A stretch of 30,566 bases of DNA from Patescibacteria group bacterium UBA2023 (GTDB lineage Bacteria > Patescibacteriota > Gracilibacteria > BD1-5 > UBA2023), in NCBI GenBank assembly GCA_002335145.1, contig DDBV01000037.1, positions 1 through 30,566 on the forward strand, in the 5' to 3' direction. Positions 1 through 8,016 of the stretch are shown piece by piece. Within the stretch, counting starts at the first letter, position 1. Every line of letters starts with the position of its first letter. The notes under the pieces are model-generated. The model had not been told where the DNA came from and did not search any database. It saw nothing but the letters and a program-made list of their open reading frames with translations. The position numbers and the translations under genes are program-made.

Positions 1-36
1 GTATATACTGTGCCTATCTAGCCTGTCGGGGGTGCC

Positions 37-432
37 ATGCGTCCGTGTGACCTCGAGAAAAGCCGCGAAATCGTTTTCCATTCCTTGCCCACGGGCCAAG
101 TGGAACGCGCCCTGTCCCTGCTGCAGGGCCTGGAAGGCTTGCAGGTGACGCTGGGGGCGGAGGCCGACCGCCTGCTGGTGAGCTACCACATCTGCGAGTA
201 CACCCTGGAAGGGCTCGAAACTGCACTGGCGAGTCAAGGATTCCATCTCGACAACAGCCTGCTCAGCAAGCTCAGGCGTGCACTGGCCTATTTCTGCGAG
301 AGCGTGCAACGGCGCAATGTCGCGGCCGATGAACCGGACATCAAATCACAGCAAGCTTTCATGAAGGTCTACGAACGCCATCTGCATGGCGATTGCGACG
401 AGACACCCGAGGAATGGCGCGGCTATAAATAG
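37..432 (+). CDS. HMA-fold-like hypothetical protein (proteobacterial segment)
   Basis: A 131-residue protein of unknown function. The first 70 residues alternate short strands and helices in a ferredoxin-like order, as in heavy-metal-associated domains, but no CxxC metal motif is present. The second half is helical and charged. An in-frame TAG at 19-21 makes the ATG at 37 the first usable methionine. The gene ends in TAG 14 bases before the adenylyltransferase, which suggests an operon. Composition is clearly more GC-rich than everything beyond about 1,900. The fold assignment is a guess from the pattern; that it is a real gene is supported by its length and neighbours. Confidence 0.7.
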   Translation: MRPCDLEKSREIVFHSLPTGQVERALSLLQGLEGLQVTLGAEADRLLVSYHICEYTLEGLETALASQGFHLDNSLLSKLRRALAYFCESVQRRNVAADEPDIKSQQAFMKVYERHLHGDCDETPEEWRGYK

Positions 433-446
433 CCGCGCCGCCGTGT

Positions 447-1229
447 ATGGACATGAATGACGATCAACTCCTGCGCTACAGCCGGCATATTCTGTTGCCG
501 CAAGTCGGCGTGGACGGACAGGTGCGTATCTCCGAGGGCGCGGTGCTGATCGTCGGTGCCGGGGGGCTGGGATGCCCGGTGGCACTCTATCTGGGCGCAG
601 CCGGTGTCGGCAGGTTGCTGCTGGCCGACGGCGACAGCGTCGATCTCACCAACCTGCAGCGCCAGATCGGCCACGTTAGCGCAGCGATCGGGCAGAACAA
701 GGCCGATTCGCTCGCCCGCAGCGTGCAGGCCATCAACCCCGAAATCGAAGTGCAGCCCATTCGTCAAACGCTCGTCGGCAATGCCCTGCACGAGGCGGTG
801 GCGGCGGTGGATCTGGTGGTCGACGCATCGGACAACTTTGCTACCCGGCATGCCGTCAACCGTGCCTGTGTGCTGCTCGGCAAGCCGCTGGTGTCGGGCG
901 CCGCGATCGGGTTTTCGGGACAGCTGGCCACCTTCGATCCGCGCCATGCCAGCAGCCCCTGTTATCACTGCCTGTTCCCTGATCAGGCGGGTGAGCCCGA
1001 ATTACGCTGTGCCGAGGCAGGGGTGTTTTCGCCGCTGGTTGGCGTGATCGGGGCGATGCAGGCGCTGGAGGCGCTGAAATATCTGGCCCGGGTGGGCGAG
1101 CTGCTGGTGGGCAGGCTGCTGTTGTGGGACGGCCTGCGCACCGATGCCCGCGTGATGACGGTACCGCGCGACCCGGCCTGCCCGGTATGCGGCCCCGACA
1201 GCAGTTCAGGCAGGGTGAGCGTCGAGTAG
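447..1229 (+). CDS. moeB: MoeB/ThiF-family adenylyltransferase
   Basis: An E1-like enzyme that adenylates the C-terminal glycine of a sulfur-carrier protein (MoaD or ThiS) in molybdopterin or thiamine synthesis. The 260 residues start with the usual RYSRHILLPQVG segment. A nucleotide-binding loop GAGGLGCP follows near residue 37, then the DASDNFATR segment near residue 127. Two cysteine pairs, CYHC near residue 172 and CPVC near residue 246, would hold the structural zinc. The length matches MoeB/HesA/ThiF proteins, which cannot be separated reliably by eye. The 3' end overlaps slmA on the other strand by 24 bases. It uses the standard code and belongs to the proteobacterial part. Confidence 0.88.
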   Translation: MDMNDDQLLRYSRHILLPQVGVDGQVRISEGAVLIVGAGGLGCPVALYLGAAGVGRLLLADGDSVDLTNLQRQIGHVSAAIGQNKADSLARSVQAINPEIEVQPIRQTLVGNALHEAVAAVDLVVDASDNFATRHAVNRACVLLGKPLVSGAAIGFSGQLATFDPRHASSPCYHCLFPDQAGEPELRCAEAGVFSPLVGVIGAMQALEALKYLARVGELLVGRLLLWDGLRTDARVMTVPRDPACPVCGPDSSSGRVSVE

Positions 1230-1790
1230 GCGTGACAGCAGCAGGTCGATGTCGCCGTCCGGCGCGCGGGTAAACCCGCTCTTGGCAAACTGGTGCCAGC
1301 GCCCCACCACCACGCATTGCAGCAGATTGGCCAGCGGTGCGCTGAGTTCAGCCTGATTGTCTCCGAAAAAACGCAGGCATTGCCGCAACTGGGCTTCGAT
1401 GCGGTCATGCAGTTGATTGATGCGTTTTTGCAGGCGCTCGTTCTCGTGCACCAGTGCTTCACCGATCAGCACCCGCGTCATGCCGGGATTTTTTGCAGCG
1501 AAATTCAGCAGCATACCGAGGATGGCCCTGATCTGCGCGGACGGCAAGGGGGTGTCAGCGGTGATGCGCGCGATCAGCCCGAACAGCGTCTGTTCGATGA
1601 ACTCGATCAGGCCTTCATACATCTGTGCCTTGCTGGAGAAGTGGCGGTATAGTGCCGCCTCCGACACGCCGGCACGTGCGGCGAGAGCGGCCGTGGTGAT
1701 TTTCTCGGGCTGCGGTTCCTGCAGCATCGCGGCGAGCGTCTGCAGGATCTGCAGACGCCGTTCCCCGGGTTTCTTGGCTTCCCCTTCCAT
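1206..1790 (-). CDS. slmA: Nucleoid occlusion factor SlmA (TetR family)
   Basis: A DNA-binding protein that blocks FtsZ ring formation over the nucleoid. The N-terminal TetR helix-turn-helix is at about residues 30-65 and includes the segment AGVSEAALYRHFSSK, characteristic of SlmA. The rest is the helical dimerisation domain. Length 194 is normal for the family. The stop codon is TGA (1206-1208), so this gene follows the standard code, unlike everything past about 1,900. A weak Shine-Dalgarno (AAGGA) lies upstream. It is convergent with, and overlaps, the adenylyltransferase gene. Confidence 0.88.
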   Translation of the reverse strand: MEGEAKKPGERRLQILQTLAAMLQEPQPEKITTAALAARAGVSEAALYRHFSSKAQMYEGLIEFIEQTLFGLIARITADTPLPSAQIRAILGMLLNFAAKNPGMTRVLIGEALVHENERLQKRINQLHDRIEAQLRQCLRFFGDNQAELSAPLANLLQCVVVGRWHQFAKSGFTRAPDGDIDLLLSRLLDAHPA

Positions 1791-1843
1791 CGGTCGTCCT
1801 TGTCGTTGTTTGTGTGCGGATTATCGACGAAAACACAGCATTG

Positions 1844-1920
<77 letters not shown>

Positions 1921-1938
1921 GAAGTGCAGAAATGGAAA

Positions 1939-2013
1939 TGGTACTCCCAACGAGAATCGAACTCGTGTTTTCGCCGTGAGAGGGCGATGTCCTAACCGCT
2001 AGACGATGGGAGC
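1939..2013 (-). tRNA. tRNA-Glu (CUC)
   Basis: A complete cloverleaf: acceptor GCTCCCA/TGGGAGT with one terminal G-U, anticodon stem TCGCC/GGCGA around loop CTCTCAC (anticodon CTC), T arm ACGAG/CTCGT with TTCGATT loop, discriminator A and encoded CCA. It follows rplK in the same direction after a GC hairpin. Confidence 0.93.
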
Positions 2014-2017
2014 AAGA

Positions 2018-2035
2018 GGGCGGATAAGTCCGCCC
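2018..2035 (-). other. GC hairpin between rplK and tRNA-Glu
   Basis: Stem GGGCGGA/TCCGCCC with a 4-base loop, directly after the rplK stop codon. No T run follows on either strand, so it is more likely a processing or stabilising hairpin than a terminator. Confidence 0.5.
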
Positions 2036-2041
2036 GAAGCA

Positions 2042-2479
2042 CTATTTTGAGAGATCCGTAGTCACACCCATAGCACGAGCGGAACCAGCCACGATCTTCA
2101 TGGCAGCGTCCATATCGTTGGCATTGAGGTCTGGCATCTTCTCGGTGGCGATCTCCTGAAGTTGCGTCATGGAGAGGTGTCCGACCTTCTCCTTGTGGGG
2201 AATCTTCGATCCGCTTCCGAGGTTGATCTTCTGCTTGATGAGAAAGGTCATCGGTGGCTGCTTCGTCTCGAAGTCGAAGGAGCGATCCTCGAAAATATAG
2301 ATGATCGTGGGAAGTACGGTTCCCATGCGATCCTTGGTGCGGTCGTTGAATTGCTTGCAGAATTCCGCGATCTGGATACCTGTTGGCCCGAGAGCGGTAC
2401 CAACGGGGGGAGCAGGATTGGCTTGTCCGGCTTTGAGCTGGAGCTTTACGATCTTGCTTGGTTTCTTCTTCGGAGCCAT
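2042..2479 (-). CDS. rplK: 50S ribosomal protein L11
   Basis: L11 binds the GTPase-associated region of 23S rRNA and is needed for factor-dependent steps and the stringent response. The 145 residues include the family hallmarks PAPPVGTALGPTGIQI near residue 25 and the C-terminal RNA-binding domain ending in ARAMG near residue 135. It contains no TGA codon and stops at TAG. L1 (rplA) would normally follow; here tRNA genes follow and then the suspected junction, so the original downstream context is unknown. Its promoter is divergent from that of hflX. Confidence 0.97.
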   Translation of the reverse strand: MAPKKKPSKIVKLQLKAGQANPAPPVGTALGPTGIQIAEFCKQFNDRTKDRMGTVLPTIIYIFEDRSFDFETKQPPMTFLIKQKINLGSGSKIPHKEKVGHLSMTQLQEIATEKMPDLNANDMDAAMKIVAGSARAMGVTTDLSK

Positions 2480-2509
2480 AGCCGTTGATCAATTGGAAAA
2501 AGTAGAGCC

Positions 2510-2536
2510 ATTATATAAATAAAGCGAGGAAATCAA
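2510..2536 (-). promoter_or_regulatory. Promoter of rplK
   Basis: TTGATT, 15-base spacer, perfect TATAAT, with 30 bases between the -10 box and the ATG. Confidence 0.65.
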
Positions 2537-2607
2537 GAGAAAGTTTCACTTTTGTCCCGGTATCCCGTATTGGCGCATACCGAAGCCTACTGCTACGGGA
2601 AAACTGT

Positions 2608-2636
2608 TTGACTTTTCATGTGGTTTTCGCTACCAT
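2608..2636 (+). promoter_or_regulatory. Promoter of hflX
   Basis: TTGACT, 17-base spacer, TACCAT, with 24 bases between the -10 box and the ATG at 2661. Confidence 0.65.
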
Positions 2637-2660
2637 GCTCCCCTTTACTACTTTTTCTCT

Positions 2661-3764
2661 ATGAGAGCCATCGTCGTGGATATCGTCCCCAAGGACGTAC
2701 CGGCCGAGGAGCTGGAACACCGTCTCGCCGAGATCGACAGTCTCGTGCGGACATATTCGGGCGTGGTCGTGGTGGAATATGTACAGAAGCGCGATACCGC
2801 TGATTACCGGACGTTTGTGGGGTCGGGCAAGCTCGATGAGATGCTCTCGGTCGCAGGTGAGCTCAAGGCCGATGTCCTTATTATTGGTAATATTCTCAAA
2901 CCCGCGCAGCTCTATAATATCTCGGAGGAGATTCGCAAACGGAAGCTCGAGATTCAGGCGTGGGACCGGGTAGATCTTATTCTCAAGATTTTTGCCGATC
3001 ACGCGAAAACTCCGGAATCTAAGCTCCAGATCGAACTCGCGAGCATCCGTCATATGGGGCCGAGGATATTCGGAATGGGAATGGAGCTCTCTCGCCAGGG
3101 TGCTGGAATCGGAACCCGCGGAATCGGAGAGACGAATACCGAACGCATGCGCCGCCACTTGCGTGAGAGGGAGCAAGGGATCCGCCGTGAACTCGCCAAG
3201 TACGTGCGAACTCGCACGCTTCAGCGAGATCGTCGGCGTCGCGATCAGTTTGCCACGTTCGGAATTGTGTGATATACGAACGCCGGGAAGTCGAGCCTCA
3301 TGAATGCGCTTACCAAGAAGGGAGTCCTCTCGGAAGACAAGCTTTTTGCCACACTTGAGACTCGTACGGGGGATGCATGGATTGGGGATGGAGAACACGG
3401 CGTTCGCGCTCTCGTACATGACACGATCGGCTTCATTCGGGATCTGCCGCCAGATCTCATCGAGGCGTTCCGCTCCACGCTCGAAGACTCCATCGAGAGC
3501 GATGTGCTTCTTCATGTGATTGATGCTGGAGATCCCCGCATCGAAGAGAAGCTCGCGACTGTGGAAAATATTCTCGCCGATATTGGTGCCGCGCAGCCGC
3601 GGATTCACGTCTTCAATAAATCCGATACGCTCTCGGAGCGGGAGATTGTACTCTATCGCGAGAAGTACGCGATTCTCGATCCTGTCTTTGTGAGTGCTGC
3701 GGACCGCACGGGTGTGAACGAACTCAAGACCCGCATGTACCACGCCTTGCTGGAATTCCTCTAA
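2661..3764 (+). CDS. hflX: GTPase HflX (one UGA glycine)
   Basis: A ribosome-associated GTPase that splits stalled or stress-damaged 70S ribosomes. 367 residues. The N-terminal HflX domain includes DRVDLILKIFADHAKT and ends in a helical segment with GIGTRGIGETNTE near residue 155. The G domain follows: G1 loop GYTNAGKSSL from residue 204, G3 DTIGFIRDLP, G4 NKSD and G5 SAADRTG. Residue 204, the first glycine of G1, is encoded by TGA (3270-3272). With the standard code the gene would break exactly at its P loop, so this is one of the strongest proofs of recoding. Stop TAA. A long opposite-strand ORF here is a shadow. Confidence 0.96.
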
Positions 3765-3781
3765 ACTCCCAATCACTCCGA

Positions 3782-4387
3782 ATGAAAAAGCACGCTGTCT
3801 ACCTCATTATCGACACCGAGACGACCGGATTCGATCCTCTCCATAACGGACTCATCCAATTCGCGTGCGCTGCACTCGATGATCGGCTCGAAATTATAGC
3901 GACAATGGAGGCTGATGTTTGTCCTCACGATGGCTGCTCGATCAACGAAGAATCGCTCGCGATCAACGGATTCACTCGTGAACGGATGCGAGAGTGAGTG
4001 GAATGCGCACAATTCGTGGAGCGACTTCGTTCGTTCATCGCGGAGCATTTCGAGAGCAAACCGATCCTCGTCGGACAATTCTACCCGTTCGACTATGCGT
4101 TCCTCTGTGCGGCGTTCTCGCGCCATGCGCCGGAGGCATTCTACGGGGACAATATCTTCGGCAATAATTTCATCGATACCAAATCGATCGTGAACGAGCG
4201 CAATCTTGCTGCTCGGCTCCGAGGCGATCCAGAACCGTTTCCTATTACGAGTCTTTCGGCCCCCGGCGGCCTCAAGGATACGCTCGGGATCGGCCACGAA
4301 CATGAATCGCATACGGCACTCGGTGATGTGCTCGCCACGAGAGATGTGCTCATAGCATTACTCCGACATGAAAAAAAAGCGGCCTAG
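3782..4387 (+). CDS. DEDDh 3'-5' exonuclease (DnaQ/RNase T-like)
   Basis: A 201-residue exonuclease of the DnaQ-like superfamily. Motif ExoI is IIDTETTGFD at residues 9-18 (catalytic Asp11 and Glu13). ExoII is in the FDYAFL segment near residue 103. The ExoIII histidine and aspartate are in HTALGDVLATRD near residue 180. It could be the proofreading subunit of Pol III or an RNase T-type enzyme; the short length does not decide. Residue 72 is a TGA glycine (3995-3997). It lies 17 bases after hflX, probably co-transcribed. Its TAG stop lies inside the terminator palindrome shared with the convergent gene. Confidence 0.9.
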
Positions 4388-4397
4388 GCCGCTTTTT
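4371..4397. terminator. Bidirectional terminator containing both stop codons
   Basis: A perfect 14-base palindrome GCGGCCTAGGCCGC (4379-4392), flanked by eight A on the left and five T on the right. The plus-strand TAG (4385-4387) and the minus-strand TAG (4384-4386) both lie in its central CTAG, so the hairpins overlap the last codons of both genes. Confidence 0.9.
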
Positions 4398-4800
4398 GTC
4401 GCATTGCACGCCGGAGATCCTCTACTCCTTGGTTGATCGCAATACTTGTCTCGTCCACAACGAATTGAACATGTCGCATTGGGGTTGTTCATTTGTGTTG
4501 AATACTGGCAGGTTTCTTAGTATCACCAAGTGTGATAATCTGCCCGACTCTCCCTTTGACCGTATTGGCCATGTGATGAACAAATGCCATAAGAGCTTCG
4601 TCATCGGAGACAACGACATTTATATCTGCCTCATGTGCCAAGAGGAGTGTTATTACCCGCTGATACATCTGATTTCTGGTCTCGGGGGTGCTTACGTCAA
4701 ATGTCTCGGCAAAATCCCCGATCACGGCTTTGACGATACTGAGACGCTCGGAGTCAGTGTCGGCGATGATCGTTATCGGACCATTCACATGATTGGTCAT
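4384..4800 (-). CDS. Unknown 138-aa protein (one UGA glycine)
   Basis: I do not recognise this protein. The first 60 residues alternate strand and helix (PITIIADTDSERLSIVKAV), suggesting a small alpha/beta fold. The C-terminus is helical and basic. No signal peptide or membrane segment is seen. Residue 104 is TGA (4489-4491); reading through it extends the frame to a TAG inside the terminator shared with the exonuclease gene, which supports recoding. The ATG at 4800 lies just below a strong hairpin with a T run (4811-4847), so expression needs either read-through or a promoter in the short gap. Confidence 0.75.
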
Positions 4801-4810
4801 AATCGTATGG

Positions 4811-4847
4811 AAGAGAAAAATAAAACCCCTCTCGCTTACGAGAGGGG
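4811..4847 (-). terminator. Terminator or attenuator hairpin
   Basis: On the minus strand a 9-bp stem CCCCTCTCG/CGAGAGGGG with a 4-base loop is followed by TTTTATTTTT. It ends the transcript of the 23-codon ORF upstream and lies only 11 bases before the ATG of the 138-aa gene, so it could attenuate that gene. Confidence 0.85.
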
Positions 4848-4867
4848 TGGACTTCCAAAGAATCCTC

Positions 4868-4939
4868 CTATCCTCTCGCGAAACCAGCCCCGAGAAGGAG
4901 CGTGGAAGCAATGAGGAGGAGGTTGGTCTTGGAAATCAT
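4868..4939 (-). CDS. 23-aa hydrophobic small ORF, possibly leaderless
   Basis: A 23-codon ORF with a positively charged start and two runs of three leucines (NLLLIASTLLLGAGFA), like a signal peptide or a small membrane peptide. A near-consensus promoter has its -10 box only 7 bases before the ATG, so the transcript would start at or next to the start codon. A strong terminator follows 20 bases after the TAG stop. It could be a functional small membrane peptide, or a leader peptide controlling the 138-aa gene through the hairpin. The unit is well framed; its function is unknown. Confidence 0.5.
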   Translation of the reverse strand: MISKTNLLLIASTLLLGAGFARG

Positions 4940-4946
4940 GTGGTTT

Positions 4947-4974
4947 ATGATATGTGTCGACCCCCGTGTGTCAA
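4947..4974 (-). promoter_or_regulatory. Promoter of the 23-codon ORF
   Basis: Perfect TTGACA, 16-base spacer, TATCAT, 7 bases before the ATG. One of the best -35 boxes in the window. Confidence 0.7.
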
Positions 4975-4992
4975 GAAATTTTTACAAACCTC

Positions 4993-5781
4993 TTACTTGG
5001 TGGTTGTGAGAATTTCATACCCCGTTTCCGTCACGAGGATGGTATGCTCGAACTGGGCCGATGGTTGCCCGTCTTGCGTCTTCACGGTCCAGTCATCATC
5101 GAGGAGTTTGGTCTTGTATCCGCCGATATTGATCATCGGCTCCACCGTAAAGACCATGCCCGGCTCTATGCGTGCGCCCGTCCCGCGCTCGGCCCGGTGG
5201 TAGATGTACGGTGCCTCATGGAACTCCACGCCCGTCCCGTGTCCGGTATACTCGCGCACGACCGAGTAGCCGAGCGGCTCGGCATAGGTCATGATCGCGT
5301 GGCCAATATCACCAATGTGTCCCCCGGGCCTGATCGCTTCGATTCCCCGGTACATAGCTTTTTCGGTTACCTCCACGAGTTTGCGTTTCTTCGCGGAGAC
5401 ATTACCCACGAGATAGGTTCGCGAAGTATCCCCGAAGTATCCGTCGAGGACGGTGGTCACATCGATATTCACGATATCCCCGTCCTGGAGGCGTTCGTCC
5501 GGATTCGGAATACCGTGACAGATGACCTCGTTACGGGAAATGCAGGTGCATTTCGGGTAACCGCCCTTACCCCAGCGATTGTTGCCGAGATAGTCGATGC
5601 ACGCGGAGCGCGCTCCGTGTTCGATCATGAATGCGTTACATATATGATCGAGCTCATCGGTCGAGATGCCAGGCTCGATATACCGTTCGATCATGTCGAG
5701 CGTCTCGGCGGCGAGTCGGGAGGATTTGCGGATCCCCTCTATCTCAGCGGGGTTTTTTATGATGATTTTCTCTCGGGCCAT
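4993..5781 (-). CDS. map: Methionine aminopeptidase type I
   Basis: Removes the initiator methionine from nascent proteins. 262 residues, close to the bacterial type I length. Metal ligands are visible: the aspartates of NIDVTTVLDG and GDTSRT, the histidine of GHGTGVEFHEAP, and the glutamates of FTVEPM and QFEHT. No TGA codon is used; the stop is TAA. It starts 2 bases after the ybeY stop, so the two genes form an operon. The next gene downstream has its own promoter. Confidence 0.97.
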   Translation of the reverse strand: MAREKIIIKNPAEIEGIRKSSRLAAETLDMIERYIEPGISTDELDHICNAFMIEHGARSACIDYLGNNRWGKGGYPKCTCISRNEVICHGIPNPDERLQDGDIVNIDVTTVLDGYFGDTSRTYLVGNVSAKKRKLVEVTEKAMYRGIEAIRPGGHIGDIGHAIMTYAEPLGYSVVREYTGHGTGVEFHEAPYIYHRAERGTGARIEPGMVFTVEPMINIGGYKTKLLDDDWTVKTQDGQPSAQFEHTILVTETGYEILTTTK

Positions 5782-5783
5782 AA

Positions 5784-6239
5784 TTATCTCAGTATCAGTG
5801 AATGCTGTTCTCTCAGAAGCTGTTTCATACTCATCTCGTGTGCCGACATAGCGGCGTATTCTTCGTCTGTCTCATGATCGTATCCGAGGATATGTAGGCA
5901 GCCGTGGAGGATGAGGGTGTAGGCCTCGGCCGTCTCTGTTACGCCGTACTCGCGGGCCTGTGCCGATACGAAGGCTGGAGAAATCACGATATCGCCGATC
6001 GTGGCGTCCGGGTCATCGAATCTTGCGCTGTACCGGAACGATAGGACATCAGTAGGGGCGTCCTTGCTCCGATAGAGGGCATTGAGTTCGCGCATTCGCT
6101 CGTCATCAACACATGCCACGGCAAAAACTCAGTCCTCGCCATCGGATGAACACAAAGTGACGGCCTCGGCGATGGTCGTAAGGACATCTGGATCGAGTTC
6201 CAGAGATTCGGGGGCGTGGACGATATCGATGGAAAACAT
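5784..6239 (-). CDS. ybeY: Endoribonuclease YbeY (one UGA glycine)
   Basis: A zinc-dependent rRNA maturation and ribosome quality-control RNase. 151 residues. The catalytic metal motif is HGCLHILGYDHETDEE near the C-terminus, and the RSKDAPTDVLSF segment typical of the family precedes it. The start is ATG at 6239 because an in-frame TAG lies three codons upstream. Residue 37 is a TGA glycine (6129-6131); a standard-code reading would wrongly begin at a GTG after it and lose the first strand and helix. It is the first gene of an operon with map. Confidence 0.94.
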
Positions 6240-6262
6240 GAAAACGGTCTATGAGAGCCAGA

Positions 6263-6291
6263 AGTATATGGAAGAATCGCATGAAAAGCAA
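6263..6291 (-). promoter_or_regulatory. Promoter of ybeY-map
   Basis: TTGCTT, 17-base spacer, TATACT, with 23 bases to the ATG at 6239. Confidence 0.65.
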
Positions 6292-6372
6292 ACGATGGAA
6301 GATATTTGCTCGAGAATTTCTTTTGTGTTAGCATGGGAGCGAATCCGATATAGTGTCTTTCCAGAAACGAAC

Positions 6373-8016
6373 ATGATCGCAAGCCGACAAAATATCATCC
6401 AGGTGTGGCTCCTCAATCTCGCGCTTGCCGGAGTGTACTTCGGATCGTCATTCGCGCTTCCGTATATTCAGGGATCGGTCCTCGAATATTCCGGAGTGCA
6501 GGCCGATCCGTTCGATGGTGCTGTTATGCCTGTCGCGAGCGTCCCCGACTGGCTCCAGTCCGGCTATACGAACAAGGCCATGAATTTCGTGGACTTTCCG
6601 CTTGATGCATTCGTGGAATTGCCGAAATACGATGCAGATCGACTGGAGAGTGGCTCCGCGGACAATTCGGCGATCCTGCGGGAACGCTATACCTACCCGG
6701 TCGTGTACATGGGGAGTTATCGCGGGAACCATGTGGAATATGATGGGTCACATCTCGCGATCGATATTCGCGCTCCCATTGGCACCCCTATTCGCGCTAC
6801 CGCCAATGGCGTGGTCGTGAAGAGCGTGAATACCGACACTGCCAACGGAAGATACGTTATCCTTCGTCATGATAATGTGCCGTTTGACGGTGAGACGGCG
6901 ACGTTCTATTCATCGTACCTGCATATGAGCGAGGCGTCCGCCACCGTGGGGACTGCCGTCAAGAAGGGAGATCTCATCGGTTTGGTCGGTATGAGCGGAA
7001 TCGCCACCACTCCACACGTGCATTTTCAGATAGATCGCGAGAGCGCGCCGTACCACACATATTGGCCTTTCACGTTTTCGGAGGCTTCCGCGAACGGGCT
7101 CGACTTTTTTGCCGCTATCAATGCTGGTCTCGGAAAAGAGAGTGCAATGAAATACTCGGTCAATCCTGCCGAGTTTATCTATGGCTCATTAGGAGGGGGA
7201 GATGATTCCATCCTCGCCGTAATTGATCCGATTCCCAATGTATCCGCATCCGAAACTCCCGATGCGAACGTGTCGGCCGATGACGTCTTCGCTCCCATCG
7301 AGGACTCTGCGGGTGACTCGATGGAGGACTTCGAATCGCATGAAAGCCATGATTCCGCGCCGGCCGAATCCGAGGTATCGATTCCGGATGTTGATTCTGT
7401 GGTTGGGGTGATAGAGTCGGAAGGGGTGTTCTCCGAGGATGCCGATTCGCTCGCGCTCGTACCTGAGACTGCTGGGTACGCGACTTCCGGGACGGATTTC
7501 ACGACTGATACCAATCCAGACTCGGAGCTTTATCGCCAGATCTCATACCTCTACTACCGCGGTATCGTTCAGGGGGACGCCACGAGGTTTATCGCCACAA
7601 TTCCATCACTCTCCCGTCGAGACGCGTTTACATTGCTTGCTCGTGTGTTCTCGGTATCCGGCACCACAAGTTCTGCGTATCGATTTTCGGACGTCGCATC
7701 GAATGATCCTATTGTCGGACCTCTCTCGCTCGCGGTTGAACGCGGATATATCAGTGCCAATAAAACCTTTCGTCCGAACGATACGATCACTCGGGCCGAG
7801 TTTGTGAAGCTCTTGGTTGTCTTCTCGGGAGTCCCGCTTTCCCGTCCCGAGGTTCAGGACTTCGCCGATGTCCCTCTCAGTTCGCCCTTTGCCGCGCATA
7901 TCCATACATTCGTGGAGCTGCTTGGTGGCATTGGTGGGACGAGCTTCAATCCTGGCAAGGCCATTACCCGAGGAGACTCGTTCAGGCTTCTCTATGCGTA
8001 TGCAAGCCGATCCTAG
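6373..8016 (+). CDS. Exported M23 metallopeptidase with SLH repeats
   Basis: A 547-residue predicted cell-surface murein hydrolase. Residues 1-30 form a signal-like hydrophobic segment. The M23 (LytM/lysostaphin) domain is at about 110-240, with zinc motifs HLAIDI and HVHFQID. An acidic Ser/Asp/Glu-rich linker covers about 270-380. Three S-layer-homology repeats fill about 385-546, recognised by FSDV/FADV, TRAEF and the spacing of LSRRDAF, ITRAEF and ITRGDSF. The SLH repeats suggest anchoring to cell-wall polymer. ATG 6373 was chosen because it begins the signal sequence and lies 18 bases after a TATAGT box. No TGA codon is used. The TAG stop overlaps that of murD. Remodelling of its own wall or attack on a host wall are both possible. 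Confidence 0.92.
   Translation: MIASRQNIIQVWLLNLALAGVYFGSSFALPYIQGSVLEYSGVQADPFDGAVMPVASVPDWLQSGYTNKAMNFVDFPLDAFVELPKYDADRLESGSADNSAILRERYTYPVVYMGSYRGNHVEYDGSHLAIDIRAPIGTPIRATANGVVVKSVNTDTANGRYVILRHDNVPFDGETATFYSSYLHMSEASATVGTAVKKGDLIGLVGMSGIATTPHVHFQIDRESAPYHTYWPFTFSEASANGLDFFAAINAGLGKESAMKYSVNPAEFIYGSLGGGDDSILAVIDPIPNVSASETPDANVSADDVFAPIEDSAGDSMEDFESHESHDSAPAESEVSIPDVDSVVGVIESEGVFSEDADSLALVPETAGYATSGTDFTTDTNPDSELYRQISYLYYRGIVQGDATRFIATIPSLSRRDAFTLLARVFSVSGTTSSAYRFSDVASNDPIVGPLSLAVERGYISANKTFRPNDTITRAEFVKLLVVFSGVPLSRPEVQDFADVPLSSPFAAHIHTFVELLGGIGGTSFNPGKAITRGDSFRLLYAYASRS

Noticed and set aside
37..1790. Recent lateral transfer of moeB-slmA into the code-25 genome
   Set aside because: The slmA TGA stop, the compositional shift and the mismatched tRNA at the boundary fit an assembly join better; no mobile-element genes are present.
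2616..3776. A 386-codon open frame antisense to hflX
   Set aside because: The plus strand encodes a complete HflX with all GTPase motifs; the antisense frame has no family features and arises from codon bias.
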